From the NCBI GenBank assembly GCA_948474755.1, contig CAOLHI010003132.1, forward strand, positions 62,001 through 126,000: a stretch of DNA of 64,000 bases. Direction: 5' to 3'. Each line of letters opens with the position of its first letter. Position 1 is the first letter of the stretch. Below, in pieces: positions 35,548 through 47,233 of the stretch. The position numbers were made by a program, and so were the translations under genes. The DNA comes from Ctenosaura bakeri. Taxonomy: Eukaryota > Chordata > Lepidosauria > Squamata > Iguanidae. Below the pieces are notes generated by a model. The model had not been told where the DNA came from, did no database searches, and was given only the letters and a program-made list of their open reading frames with translations.

Positions 35548-35749
35548 GGGCCTTTCCACATTACACTGTTATAGTGCTATTGTTCCACTTTCAACATCCT
35601 ATGGGATCCTGGGCTTTGCAGTTTAGGGAGGGGCATTTAGAATTCCCAGCTAGAGAGCACTTTGACCTCAATAAACCACAAGCCTCAGAATTCCACAGGA
35701 ATTTGAAAGTGGAATAATAGAACTATAACAGTGTAGTGTGGAAAGGCCC
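35548..35749. mobile_element. Foldback DNA transposon, long form
   Basis: ATA flanks both sides (35545-35547 and 35750-35752). The ends are GGGCCTTTCCACATTACAC and GTGTAGTGTGGAAAGGCCC. The centre has AGCTAGAGAGCACTTTGACC. Confidence 0.92.
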
Positions 35750-35984
35750 ATAGTCTTTGTGCATCCAGCTGCAGGGACAGAGTAAGACACTGCTACCCCT
35801 CAGTCTCCCCCAGCCCGTGGCAGCAGGCAAGTAAGTTCTGCACGAGGGCAAGAGTTCCAAGCTACACCCAACAGAGGGTTACACTCTCCAGTTCAATGTG
35901 AGATTGCAGCCAAGAGGTATGCTGGAGGATGGCACCCTGCCATACCATGGAAAATGGAAAGACAACCTTTGTTATTATCTTATA

Positions 35985-36092
35985 TATTTTCTTAGGTTAT
36001 TATGAGCCATACAGTGACCCTGTGAAGAAGGCTTCCAAGAGGTCCTGCTATTAACATCCCTGCTCAAGTCTTGCATATCCAGGTCAGTGCTA
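35985..36092 (-). mobile_element. BovB-like LINE fragment
   Basis: AGTGACCCTGTGAAGAAGG and CTCAAGTCTTGCATATCCAG match the type of sequence at 54828-54940, which I read as BovB (RTE) in reverse. The fragment is short. Confidence 0.4.
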
Positions 36093-36758
36093 TTATTCTA
36101 TATTACATTCTATAGTATTATAAAATATTCTATAAAATGTACTTTCTACCTACTTATGGATCTCTACAAATCTTTACATGTCTCTCTAGCTATGTATGTG
36201 CATATTTTTGTCTCAGGGTCTTCCCTCCTTTCTCTCTATTTCTATTTCTACCTATCTCTCTCTCTCCTCTCTCTGTCTTTATCCATCCACCTGCCTGCAT
36301 CTTCCCCTATCTATCCTTCCATCTTTCTCTCTGTATCTCTAGTACCTACCTACCCACTCACCCCACCCCAATCCCTATTCTAGATGGCTTTCTCTCTCCT
36401 TCCATATATATCTGGCTATCCATCCTTATCTACCTTTGTATTGCTAAATCTTTCTACCTACCATCTTTCTTTCTCTTGCTATCTCTGTCTGCCTCTATCA
36501 AACCACTCATCCATCCATCCATCCATCTCCACCCGGCTTTCTCCATTCAACGATCTATCTTTATCTTTCTTTCTGTCTCTGTCCATCTTTGCTCTCTTTT
36601 ATCTTTCTCTGTTCCCCTCTACCTGGCTAGCTAGTTCCATCTATCCTGATTCCCTCTGTCTCTGTGAATCGCTACAACATTTTCTGATTCTACATATATC
36701 TATCTGTCCATATGACCATATCTGTTTCTTTCTTCTTCCCACTACCTCTGATTATCTG

Positions 36759-36802
<44 letters not shown>

Positions 36803-37510
36803 CATATCTATATTATATCTTATTTTCTCTGTATCTTTCCTCTGTCTCTCTCTATCATTATTCAATTTGCCTTCCATTATCGATCTCTATCAATATGTCT
36901 CCATCTATACATCTCTCTCTCTCTTTCTCATGCTTTCTCCTTATCTTTATCAATATCTATTTATGTAGCTCCATCTCTCATTATCTATATCTATCTCAAT
37001 CTCTGTATCTGTCTCTTTCCGAATCTGTCACACTAACTTTCTCTATCTGTCTATCTATCCATCTACCTCTATAGGCCATTTCCACACTAGGCTGTTATAG
37101 CACTATTATTCCACTTTCAACATCCTATGGAATCCTGGGGTTTACAGTTTAGGGAGGGGCCAGCCAGCCCCTCTCTAAACTGCAAACCCTAGGATTCCAT
37201 AGGACGTTGAAAGTGGAATAATAGCACTATAACAGCCTAGTGCAGAAATGGCTTATATGTCCAACTGTCTCTAGCTCTATCTGTATCTATCCAATTATCT
37301 ATCTTCTCTATTCATACCCCTATCAGTCTCTGTCTACCTCTTTCTCACTCACTCATTCACTCACTATAAGTATCTTTTTCTCTCTGTCTCTCTGCCTGTA
37401 TCTTGATTTTTCTATTTATAACGATATCTATCTATCTATCTATCTATCTATCCATCCATCTTGTTTCTCTCTTTCTCGCTGCCCTATCTATCTATTCCCT
37501 TTTGTTATTG
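36093..37510. repeat. Tetranucleotide-rich low-complexity field
   Basis: The + strand is almost wholly built of CTAT, CTCT and CCAT words, with pure (TATC)n at about 36757-36802 and (TATC)n at 37420-37455. The long + strand frames rich in Ser, Leu, Tyr and Ile are artefacts. A foldback interrupts it at 37074. Confidence 0.95.
37074..37253. mobile_element. Foldback DNA transposon in the microsatellite field
   Basis: GGCCATTTCCACACTAGGC and GCCTAGTGCAGAAATGG are the ends, both with the private CTAGGC/GCCTAG variant. The centre AGGGGCCAGCCAGCCCCT is almost loop-free. TATA lies on both sides. Confidence 0.92.
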
Positions 37511-37605
37511 TTGTTGTCATGTGCCTTCAAGTCATTTCTGACTTACAGTGGCCCTAAGGCAAAGCTATCAGGGGGGTTTTCTGGTGATGAGAGTGTGCTA
37601 CCCAC
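37505..37605 (-). mobile_element. Sauria-like SINE fragment (3' part)
   Basis: The reversed BovB-type tail GTGCCTTCAAGTCATTTCTG, TGGCCCTAAGGC, and GGGTTTTCTGGTGATGAGAG are present. The tRNA-like head is missing. Confidence 0.75.
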
Positions 37606-38859
37606 CTATACATCTTTCTCCTGCTATTTCTAATTTTCTCTATAGTCCTCACCCAGTTTTTTTACAAAAGAGAGAGAGAGAGACAGGCAAACAGACAGAC
37701 AGACTAGAGATCACGAGAGGGAGGAAGATGGAGAGAGAGAAAGAGAGAGAAGGTGTTAGACTGATAGATTACATTTATAACCTACATTTTCACTTAAAAA
37801 AAAAACCTCAAAACACTGAATTGGGCTTCCCTCTGGCCCCCGTTTTTCTACCCACAACAAATCTTTGGGGTGGAATAGGCTGAGAGAGAGAGAAAGAGAG
37901 AGATTGAGATTTACCCAAAATCACCCCAGTGAAGTTCTGGGCTAGATGGGGCTCTGAGCCCAGGTTTCCAAGTTCTAGTTCAATTCTAGCAAGCCAACAC
38001 AGGACACCAGCTCTTTGTTATACACACAGCCACGCTAAGGGCAACTGGCTACACCGGCATCGCCTTGCCTGGCACCCATCAGCTCAACACATCCAAATGA
38101 CACAGGGCAGATGGGAATGCTGGAGCCCTGCAGGACTACAACAACCACCACCACAATCTACAGAACAGATGGCTTGCTGCCCGGGGATGATGGGACTGAC
38201 AGCCCATGGCATCTGGAGGCTGTTGTGTTGGAGGACACTGTTGTCCAGCAAAGTGTTGGCCAACCTCTTGGGGAAAGTTTGTCTGTTTCTTAAATTTGCA
38301 TCTTATTTACCTAGGTTTCCTGCAACAAACGGCATCTGTTTGTGCACAACTGAGATGTGTATCCTTTATAGATTATTTATTTGCTTAAAGCAAACAAACA
38401 GTCAAATGTACAGTTGTAGTCAAAGAAATGTAAGTTCGAAGAAAAAGAAAAAGAACTAAAGCTAAAACGCAATATTAGCACACTAAACTGAAATGCTAAC
38501 TAACTAGGACACGAAACACTACTCTGCTAAAACACAAAAGGGCTTTGGCCCCCTCCCAAGCCAAACTATAGTGAAAGAAAGAAAGAAAAAGAAAAAGAAA
38601 AATATATTATTCTACCATTGGGTTCTAAAGGGTAAGTCAATTGAAGATTTTTTGAAAAAAGACTGGAATCTGTTTATGGATTTTTTGAGCTACAAGGAAT
38701 CAAACAATGCAATGATTTGTGAGTTGTGTGGGGTTTTTTCTGTGGACACTTTGAAAATATACGCATTTCATTGGAAACCCCACAGCAATACAGTTCTGCA
38801 ACAAAAAGGCCTCAGTCCATTTTGTTTCTCCCAACTAACCCTACATAGACCCTTGAATA
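37606..38859. other. 5' flank, GA-rich tract then unassigned
   Basis: A purine-rich tract with GAGAGAGAGACAGGCAAACA lies at 37670-37760. The remainder includes one copy of the GGACTACAACAACCACC-type motif and simple A-rich stretches. No gene is seen. Confidence 0.45.
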
Positions 38860-38945
38860 GATTGGATTTACCTATGTGTTGACTCACCATTCCACAATTG
38901 ATTCAGTGGGTCTGCTTAAGTTTAATCAAAACTAGAGGAGAATCA
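38860..38945. repeat. Short palindromic repeat (third family) fragment
   Basis: ATAGATTGGATTTACC and CACAATTGATTCAGTGGGTC are the inner arms of the palindromic repeat seen in full at 24704-24806. A further scrap lies at 39195-39245. Confidence 0.5.
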
Positions 38946-39395
38946 ATGGACCAACTATGGAAGGGTGAGTCAACAGGGTATCAACCAATGTGCGTCCAGT
39001 ACTCATCTGAGAGTGTAAATTTAGTGTAAATCCACCAGATCCACACACACCCCCACAGACTAGGCTGGGCTTAAGTTAAACCTGCCTGCCCTCTGCTGGC
39101 GAAAACTTCAGGCTCAAATGCATTCATTGCTAATTCTTCCACTTTCCTCCTTGTACCTGCTTCCCACAACAGTTTCCTACCTCTTGTGAAGATGTGTGCA
39201 TATGTTGATGCACCGTTCCACAACTGATCCACAACTGAATGAGGATTCTGTTTCCCTGAGTGGCAAGATCCTAATGCAGTTAGATTTTTATTAAAAGAGT
39301 TTGATTTTGGACACTCACCAAATGCACAGTGGACAACTCACGGCACTGAAAGTCAAGTACTTCCCTATGAGTAATTTCTTTTAAAACATCAGCAC

Positions 39396-39399
<4 letters not shown>

Positions 39400-39443
<44 letters not shown>
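39400..39443. repeat. (ATT)n microsatellite
   Basis: About fourteen ATT units directly precede a foldback. Confidence 0.95.
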
Positions 39444-39445
<2 letters not shown>

Positions 39446-39470
39446 CTGCTTTTCCCCCCAAAACTACTGG

Positions 39471-39672
39471 GGCCATTTCCGTATTAGACTGTTATAGAAC
39501 TATTATTCCATTTTCAACCTCCTATGGAATCCTGGGCTTTGTAGTTTAGCGAAGGGCCTTTAGAATTCTCAGCCGGAGAGCTCTTTGGCCTCAGTAAACT
39601 ACAAACCCCAGAATTCCACAGGAGGTTGAAAGTGGAGTAATAGCACTATAACTGTATAGTGTGGAAATGGTC
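39471..39672. mobile_element. Foldback DNA transposon, long form
   Basis: The ends are GGCCATTTCCGTATTAGAC and TATAGTGTGGAAATGGTC. The arms carry CAACCTCCTATGGAATCC and CCACAGGAGGTTGAAAG, with centre CAGCCGGAGAGCTCTTTGG. Confidence 0.88.
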
Positions 39673-39899
39673 AGGTTGTCCAAAAAACTGCAGGAGGAAG
39701 AGCTGATCTGCAATTCCGCTAAAAGAGCCAGAATGGAACAGACGGTGGGCCCATTATTTACACCTAGTTACTTCCCTGTGCAATATAAGAGAGAGAAGTA
39801 TTAAGCATGGGAACAAGCTCAGCCTGTCTAGCTATTGAACGCTAGAGTACAGTACGTGCACAAAAGCAACAGACATAGGAAGTATTAAAGATTCGTTGA

Positions 39900-40800
39900 G
39901 GACTTGTTAAAGTATTAAAGCCATATGTCTTTTGCATCAACAGATAAGGTCAATACAATCACAGGGCATTCTATCACAGACAGTCTGAGACTTGGCACAT
40001 ACGTACACACTTTGGACAGCAGGGAAGAGCATATGGCAGGCACATGGCTGGGTGAGCTCCACAGTCTTTGGTGTTATCCACATTTTGCTTTGACATCTCT
40101 GCGTTGAAGAAAAAAAGCCAAGTGTTGAAAAAAAAAGCCAGCAATCTCCATTGGGTTGCCTAGATCTTCGCCCAGATTAATAATCTGCATTAAATACACT
40201 GCTCATGGCTGGGGGGGGGAATGCAGCTGATGTTTTGATGCTTATAAGCACATAAATCTTAATTTTGTTCAATACTCCACATCAATTCTTTATTGGATGC
40301 GGGGGACAGAAGAACCCTTCAAACAAATACATACTGCTTTGCTGCTCACTGATAATTAGGCAGCAAAAGGACAGAGAATTTTCTTTTGCAAGCCTCTTTA
40401 TTATTCACACAGGCCATTTTCATAAATATGCCAGCAAGCAAAACAGTTTCTTGCAACCACAGTCACACAAGTCAGCCCTATATTTCATTACATGATCAAT
40501 TTATTCTGAAATACAGCTTTACCCCTGTCACTGGGAGAAACAGTGCGGGAGAATAGAGAGAAATATTTCCTGACCCTAAGGGCTGTCTGGCAGACTCGTG
40601 AGCCCACGGAGTGGATTTTTTTAAATTTTTAATTTTGCATTGACAATTTCAGCCGCCTTCAAAAGAGCTTTGTTCCCTTTAGAAACAGCGTTTGTATTCT
40701 GGCTGGTGTCACTTGCTGCCTTTGATGCACTGTTTAAAAAGTGCCTAACCTTGGAACTTAGCAAGAAAGATTTAGGGCACAGACGGGCTGGTAGGGTTTC
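39900..40800. other. Repeat-free upstream block, candidate regulatory DNA
   Basis: About 900 bp show no mobile element. They include TAATAATCTGCATTAAATAC, GATAATTAGGCAGCAAAAGG and TTATTATTCACACAGGCC. This is one of the longest insertion-free stretches upstream of NPTX2. Function is not shown by the sequence. Confidence 0.3.
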
Positions 40801-40802
40801 CC

Positions 40803-40829
40803 GTTCTCTCTCTCTCTCTCTCTCTCTTT
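40803..40829. repeat. (CT)n microsatellite
   Basis: A run of CT dinucleotides follows TTTCCCGTT. Confidence 0.9.
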
Positions 40830-40921
40830 GCTCAGAGACTGGCCAAATACTACAAAACAGGCACTACGCAGCTAGTAAATGCAAGTGAGGCTTGCAATAA
40901 AATGTTGCCGTATAGCCTGTT

Positions 40922-41122
40922 CGTTGTTGTTGTGTGCCTTCAGGTCATTTCTGACTTATGGTGACCCTAAAGAAAACCTGTCATGGGGTTTTCTGGGGCT
41001 GAGAGTGTGTGACATGCCAAAGGTCGCCCACAATAGGTTTTCATGGCCAAGGAGGGGATTGAATACTGGTCTCCAGGGTTGTAGTCCAATGCTCAAACCG
41101 CTATACAACACTGCCTCTCATA
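40922..41122 (-). mobile_element. Sauria-like SINE
   Basis: Read in reverse: tail GTTGTTGTTGTGTGCCTTCA, GTCATTTCTGACTTATGGTG, GGGTTTTCTGGGGCTGAGAG, then the B-box region GAATACTGGTCTCCAGGG and the head. It is nearly full length. Confidence 0.85.
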
Positions 41123-41500
41123 TCATGCTTCTGGTCTCATATTCTCTTGTCTTTTACTACTGACATTTAATGGCTACAAAACAAGTTTGCTTCTCTTTAC
41201 ACTACAGACTTTTTGAAGGGGTTGCTCCACAGGGGTTTTCAAAAGGGAGGTTCATTTTGGGTCTCCTCCCTGTCCAACCCCAAAGATGCTAATCACATCC
41301 CTCCTCTTTGTCTGTATCTCTTTTCTAGCCATTTGCACTGGGCCGTCCATTGTCACTTAATTCATCCTCCTACACATTTGCAAGATTCTGAGTGTTTTTG
41401 CAGATTTCTTTTTTCACTTGCCAAAATTTCACAAAATTCCTTTTCCCCACAATTTTTTTTTAAATAAAACTGCTTTTTGTGCAAAAAACAATGTCTGGCC

Positions 41501-41740
41501 TCTTAGAATCATGGAAACATAGGCCTTTTCTGCACTAGCCTGTTATAGCGCTATGATTCCACTTTCAACATCCTATGGAATCCTGGGGTTTGCAGTTTCG
41601 GGATCCCAAAACCGCAAACCCCAGGATTCCATAGGATGTTGAAAGTGGAATCATAGCGCTATAACAGGCTAGTGCGGAAATGGCCATAGAGCTGGAAGAG
41701 ACCACAATGGCCACTGAGTTCAACCAACTCTTGTTCAGTA
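41501..41740 (-). mobile_element. CR1 3' tail scrap split by a foldback
   Basis: CTTAGAATCATGGAAACATA lies left of a foldback (41522-41685), and ATAGAGCTGGAAGAGACCAC lies right of it. Together they form the reversed CR1 3' end, so the foldback landed in the CR1 tail. Confidence 0.82.
41522..41685. mobile_element. Foldback DNA transposon, near-perfect palindrome
   Basis: ATA flanks both sides (41519-41521 and 41686-41688). The arms match over nearly their full length (CGCTATGATTCCACTTTC and GAAAGTGGAATCATAGCG), with a tiny GGGATCCC centre. Confidence 0.95.
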
Positions 41741-42469
41741 TCTGGAAGATCATAAGCCAAATCTACCATCTCATCATTTTTGGGATTCACATCTATGGTT
41801 GACAATGACAAATGTGATCCCCAAAAACCTATCTGTTAAGCCAGGCAGTCAGGAGGCTTGGCTTCTATCATGTTTGATACTGAAATAAAAGTGCTTAGTT
41901 TTGCCAGTAGATGAAAAGGGAATAGAACTCACTATCACAATAATCTATCCAGTGCTAATTACAACTCACAGCAACGTATTGAATATCAATTGCTATATGT
42001 AACCTTTATCCCAGCATGAGTTCAAAGGCTTCAAAGTGTCAGAAAGAATGCCTAAGGGCATCTGGCAAGAGGAGGGGAGATCAGAGGGATGGAGAGTAAA
42101 ATCCCATGAAGATAGTGTGAGAACAACCAGAACAGAAGAGATAAATACATGGGAAGTGTTTAGGTTCCCAAGATGAAAGTATGCAAACTCTGGGAGAACC
42201 TGGAAAACACTTATGACATTTATGGCTTTTACCCTTCAATACATTTTGCACCCAAATTTGTATGTTCTGGTATAAAACCTTGCTACTAACCAACGCACCT
42301 CAGTCTTAGCAACTTCTTCAAGTTGCTGTATTGCTTGTTTTACCTCGAGAAATGCTGCGACTAAATTCTGAGCCTTTTCTTAGGAAGCAAGTTAACCAGC
42401 ACACGAGACTGGCAGATCCCCAACCAAGGGCTTTGCAAGGTATTACAAATCAGGGCACTGGGCAATTAA
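41741..42469. other. 5' flank, unassigned
   Basis: There is no recognised repeat or gene. Confidence 0.4.
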
Positions 42470-43339
42470 GCCCATTTCCACACAACATTGTTATAGCGCT
42501 ATTATTCCACTGTTCAACATAGAATCATAGAATCATAGAAATTCAGAGTTGGAAGAGACCACACAGGCCATCCAGTCCAACCCCCTGCCATGCAGGAAAA
42601 CCCTCAAATCAATCCCGACAGATGGCCATCAAGTCTCTGCTTAAAAACCTCCAAGGAAGGAGACTCCACTACACCCCGAGGCAACAGATTCCACTGCCGG
42701 ACAGCCCTGACTGTCAGGAAGTTCTTCCTGAGGTTCAGGTGGAATCTCCTTTCCTGCAGCTTGAATCCATTGCTCCTTGTCCTGGTCTCTGGAGCAGCAG
42801 AAAACAAGCCCTCTCCTTCCTCTACGTGGCATCCCTTCAAATATTTAAACATGGCTATCATGTCCCCTCTTAACCTTCTCTTCTGCAGACTAAACATACC
42901 CAGCTCTCTGTCTATCCTCATAGGGCTTCATGGCTTCCAGGCCTCTCACCATTTTGGTTGCCCTCCTCTGGACTTGCTCCAGCTTGTCAATATCCTTCTT
43001 GAATTGGGGTGCCCAGAACTGGACACAGTATTCAAGATGGGGTCTAACCAAAGCAGAGTAGAGTGGTACCAGTACCTCCCTCGATCTAGACACCATACTC
43101 CTATTGATGCAGCCGAGAATTGCATTGGCTTTCTTGGCTGCCACATCACACTGCTGACTCATGTTCAGCTTGTGGTCTATGAACATCCTATGGAATCCTG
43201 GGGTTTGCAGTTGGCGGGGGGAGTATTTAGAATTCTCAGCCGGAGAGCTCTTTGGCCTCAGTAAACTGCAAACCCCAGAATTCCACAAGAGGTTGAAAGT
43301 GGAATAATAGCACTATAACAGTGTAGGGCGGAAATGGCC
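42470..43339. mobile_element. Foldback DNA transposon interrupted by CR1
   Basis: The left arm CCCATTTCCACACAACATT to TGTTCAACAT (42520) is continued at AACATCCTATGGAATCC (43182), with the right end GTGTAGGGCGGAAATGGCC. A CR1 fragment fills 42521-43181, and AACAT is repeated at the two junctions. Confidence 0.9.
42521..43181 (-). mobile_element. CR1 LINE 3' fragment, longest minus-strand copy
   Basis: The reversed tail CATAGAATCATAGAAATTC is followed by the reverse-transcriptase C-terminus. The minus frame toward 43160 adds [20 protein letters not shown] and [20 protein letters not shown], the CR1 thumb region. It is 5'-truncated. Confidence 0.93.
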
Positions 43340-43958
43340 TATGTCTGCAGCCCTTTCTTGGTTGCGAGGCATATCGAGGCAAGCAGCTGTGGCAGGACCC
43401 CAAGGGGTCTCTCCAGCTGCCCATCTCAATGTGCCCCCCGGTCGGAAAAACATGACAGCCACCAGTTCCCAGCACTCCAATCTGCAGCACCTCTTCAGCT
43501 GGGGCATCGTCTGGTTTAAGAGGTAGGTTTGGAGAGGAGACCATAGACAAAAAGTAGCCAGGATGAGAGAACTCCCCTCTTGTAGTTACAACTATCTGTG
43601 CAGGGACTTGGCCAACACTTTTTAGGCAAAAGCATCGTATTCTGCACAAAATACTTTTTTTATTTATTTATGTTTTAAAAAGGCACACGACAAAGGAGGA
43701 GAGAAAAAAAGTGCAAAGCCTTGATCTCATTGCTTCACGGAAGAGTGAACCATCTTAGGATTGCTGGCTATTTTTTTCAAAAAAACAGAGTATCTTGTTA
43801 TGTCAGAGAGAAGACCATTTACAGCCCTTAATGACACTCTCCAGCTCATTTCACTATCAGCTGGAGTGAGAGTATTTAATTAGACACTGCCAAGAATACA
43901 GAAGTGAGGCAGACTATACTCAGGGGGCTAACAAGCTATATAAGGCAAGAAAGACGAA
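43340..43958. other. 5' flank, unassigned
   Basis: There is no recognised element. Confidence 0.35.
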
Positions 43959-44874
43959 GGAGATTTCTTCACTACACCATTATAGTGCTATCATTCCACT
44001 TTCAACATCCTATGGAATCCTGGGGTTTGCAGTTTAGGGAGGGACCTTTAGGATTCTCATCTAGAGAGCTCTTTGGCCTCAGGAAACTACAAACCCCAGA
44101 ACTCCACAGACTATTTTTTTTAAAATCATTTTATTAAAGTTTCCCAATTAAAACAACCATTTATTATTGCTATTTCACATGAACTATTTCTTGAATCTTC
44201 CAAACTGATCTAGACTTCATTTCCAAAATCTCTTAACATTGCTATATCTTTGTACTGCATTTTTCAGCAATTTTACACGTTAGTACATAGCATTTCCATT
44301 ACCATATTCCTGCTTCATGATATCTGCCGTAATCATCACAATGAAATTTTTCCACATATTACCATGAATTATAGACTTCTATCAAAGGTCACCCAGCAAT
44401 CACCTACAATTTGCCACTCTTTCTGAATTTCATCATCTGATTTCCCTTTCAATCTTTGAGAGACTATGTCAGTGTTTTTATTTTCAATTCAGGTTCCCCA
44501 CCATTGTTCTATTGTAGGTATTTGCTGTGTTTTCCATACCTTAGCATATTCAATACGTGCAATTGTTATCATATATAATAATATTCTCCAATATTTCTTT
44601 ATATTCATACCGTCTACTAAATCTGTCATATTTAACAAATACAATTCAGGAATCATAGGAAATTGTAGCTTCATTATTTCACAAATCCTGTTATGTATCT
44701 CAGTCCAATATTTCTTGACCTTTGGGCATGTCCACCACATGTGATATATCGTACCCACCTCTTTTAAACATTTCCAACAAAGCCTGGTACCTGAATTGTA
44801 AATCTTTTGTAAGAATTCCACAGACTATTGAAAGTGGAATAATAGCACTATAGGAGTGTAGTGCAGAAATGGCC
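43959..44874. mobile_element. Foldback DNA transposon interrupted by L1
   Basis: The left arm (TTCTTCACTACACCATTATA to CCACAGACTATT at 44115) and the right arm (GACTATTGAAAGTGGAATAA to GCAGAAATGGCC at 44874) belong to one element. L1 sequence lies between them. Confidence 0.9.
44116..44811 (-). mobile_element. L1 LINE, 5'-truncated, with target duplication
   Basis: The minus-strand frame ending at 44489 encodes an L1 ORF2 C-terminus (LCWKCLKEVGTIYHMWWTCP, YWRILLYMITIARIEYAKVW). A T-run (poly-A on minus) starts at 44116. An 18-bp target duplication with one mismatch lies at 44098-44115 and 44812-44829. Confidence 0.93.
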
Positions 44875-46236
44875 ATAGACAGAACTATTGGCTAAGGGAA
44901 AGAATATTGAGAATGAGCCCGAGACTTATTTTGAAAAGCCATAAAATGGAGGTGCAGGACCTGTAGCCCTCCCTATGTTTTTTTATTATTATTATTCTAT
45001 AAAACAGAAACAGCACAAAAAGACGTTAACATGAAATCTACAATCTAAAATTAAAAAAACTAACAATACTGACAATATTAACAATACATAACACAACATA
45101 ACAAAACATAACTAAAAAATAAAAAATAAAAGTTGGTTCCCGCCCCATTGCAAAGAGCCCATATGACTTGAACAATTACACCTAAGTGTTAAATCCTTTC
45201 TTTTGTACCATAACTACTGATTGTTACTAATCATTTACTATTTGTCATTATAAATACCTACTTACATATCTACTTATTTATTATCTACTTAATTAGTTTT
45301 CCCATTAAATTTCCAAGTTAAATCAATATAAACCTATTTTAGAGTCAACAATTTGTATTGATTTCATTAAAATATTCTCTTATAATAATAGTTATTCAAC
45401 TAAATAATACTACTACTAAAAATAGTACAATTAAGTAATAGTACTACTAATCAATGACAATAAACATCAAAAATTGATAATAACAGCAATAATAATAACC
45501 ACCATCCATATAAAAAGTTTAAAAAATGACTTTTTTAAGCAACAAATACAATAAATCTGTTAATTCTATTATTACACTTCTCATGTAATAATATAAACTT
45601 AGAGTTGATTGCAATGGTTGTTGGACTGAGCAAATAAATAAACTAACTAACTATAAACTTAAAGTTTTAGATTTAAAAAACCGATTACCATCCGATCGCC
45701 TTCATTCTTCTTTAAAAGATCAGTCGACCATTTCCATTCAGACACCCTCCCCGTGTTGTGGAACAACAACTCCCATTACCCTTTCAGCTCTGGGCAGGCT
45801 GCTGGGACCGGGAATTGATTCCCAACTCCTTTGCATGGGAAATAGACCAACGCAGATGCCTGTGCTAAATCAGGGCTTGGAAATGTGGCTTTTCAGGAGG
45901 CTGCATCTGCTAGAATCCCTCCGCCAACACGGCCACGGACCGCCATGAGAGCTGGAGCATTCTAGGTGGTGGTAATCCAAAACGTTTACCCTTCCAGGCT
46001 CTGAATTTATCAAAATTTCCTGGAACAAAGAGCAACATCTGTGGTTGAAAGGGAAAGCAGGGCAGAAAAACAGGAGGTCCCATAGGCTTCTTTGGGAATA
46101 TGAGATGCTGGAGAGCACCCCTCTTGTTTTCCCGCAACTTTTCTTGCCCAAGGCTCTTAGCAACAGTTCTTCAGAGAGCCTTCTCAGTGTTAGGGCTGCC
46201 CCTCAATTTTTTCTTCTTCTAGAGTTCTTGTTCATA
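44875..46236. other. AT-rich flank, unassigned
   Basis: 45000-45700 is extremely AT-rich, with AAC- and TAAT-type simple words and no clear element. 45750-45830 has a copy of the CAACAACTCCCATTACCC motif. No gene is seen. Confidence 0.4.
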
Positions 46237-46439
46237 GGTCCTTTCTGTGCTACACGGTTGTGGTCCTATTATTCTATTTTCAGCCTCCTGTAGAATGCTG
46301 GGGTTTGTAGTTTACTGAGGCCAAAGAGCTCTCTGGTTGAGAAATCCAAAGGGTCTTCCCTAAACTGCAAAACCCCAGGATGCCATAGGATGTCGAAAGT
46401 GGAATAACAGCACTAGAACAGTGGAGCGCGAAAAGGCCC
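46237..46439. mobile_element. Foldback DNA transposon, long form, diverged
   Basis: GGTCCTTTCTGTGCTACAC and GGAGCGCGAAAAGGCCC are the ends. The centre has CCAAAGAGCTCTCTGGTTG. Confidence 0.82.
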
Positions 46440-46442
46440 ACA

Positions 46443-46735
46443 GTCTCTGTGACTCACACAACTGAGTCACCTGAGTGTACGCGCAGTGCATTGTTCGGAA
46501 CCTGCTGGAGCTATCAGCTAAGCACTGCACGGGCACCAACGACCCATTTGTGTGAGTTCACAGATGACCATTTGAAGAACCATAGTTATAGGTAAACAAC
46601 CTGTTCTTCTTCTTGATGGCCTCTCTGACTCACACAAATGGCTCATCTGCGCATCCGCGGGGCTTAGCTGATAGCTTTAGAAGCTTCCGAGCGATGTACT
46701 GTGCCGGCACAGATGATCCATTTGTGTGAGTTCAC
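46443..46735. repeat. Unclassified inverted repeat (second hairpin type)
   Basis: GTGACTCACACAACTGAGTC and GGAGCTATCAGCTAAGCACTG on the left mirror GGGGCTTAGCTGATAGCTTT and ATCCATTTGTGTGAGTTCAC on the right. A further nested pair, CCATTTGTGTGAGTTCACAG and CTGACTCACACAAATGG, lies between them. It shares no ends with the GGCC foldbacks. Confidence 0.7.
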
Positions 46736-46739
46736 TTGA

Positions 46740-47233
46740 AGAACCTGTTCTTTTACCTCGAGGATCTTACTAGCGGTCCCTAAGAGAGCTCTCTCTCTCA
46801 TTTTCCCATCCCTTTTTTTTAACCTCAAGAGTGACAGCCACAGAACTTGGCCATCTTCTGTTTTCCTACCCCTTTTTCTTACCTCTGCAGTGCTCCGCAG
46901 ATCCCTTCCCTCTTTTCTAGATGAATTCTACCAAGCAAGCCTGTATCTTCTACCTGTATGGAGGTATTCTCCCACCCCCTCCCTTTTTTTTAGGCATATA
47001 GGGTAACATCCCAATGGTAAATCAGGCTAGAAGTGTGTAGGACAGATGTGTGTTGTTTGATGGAGAGTGAATTTGCATATGGATGGTTGGTTGTAGAATG
47101 ACTAATAAAACTCCTTTCCTATCTTGAGACAACTGGCAAGATGTTCCAGTGAGTTATGGCTGCCATAAACAGACAGATTAGTAGTAGCAGTAGTATTGAT
47201 GCTTGTTAACTGCTACCACTTAGAAACAGTATG
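46740..47233. other. Flank, unassigned
   Basis: There is no element or gene that I recognise. Confidence 0.35.

Noticed and set aside
36087..37633. Frames of up to 194 codons rich in Ser, Leu, Ile and Tyr
   Set aside because: They translate tetranucleotide and CT-rich low-complexity DNA.
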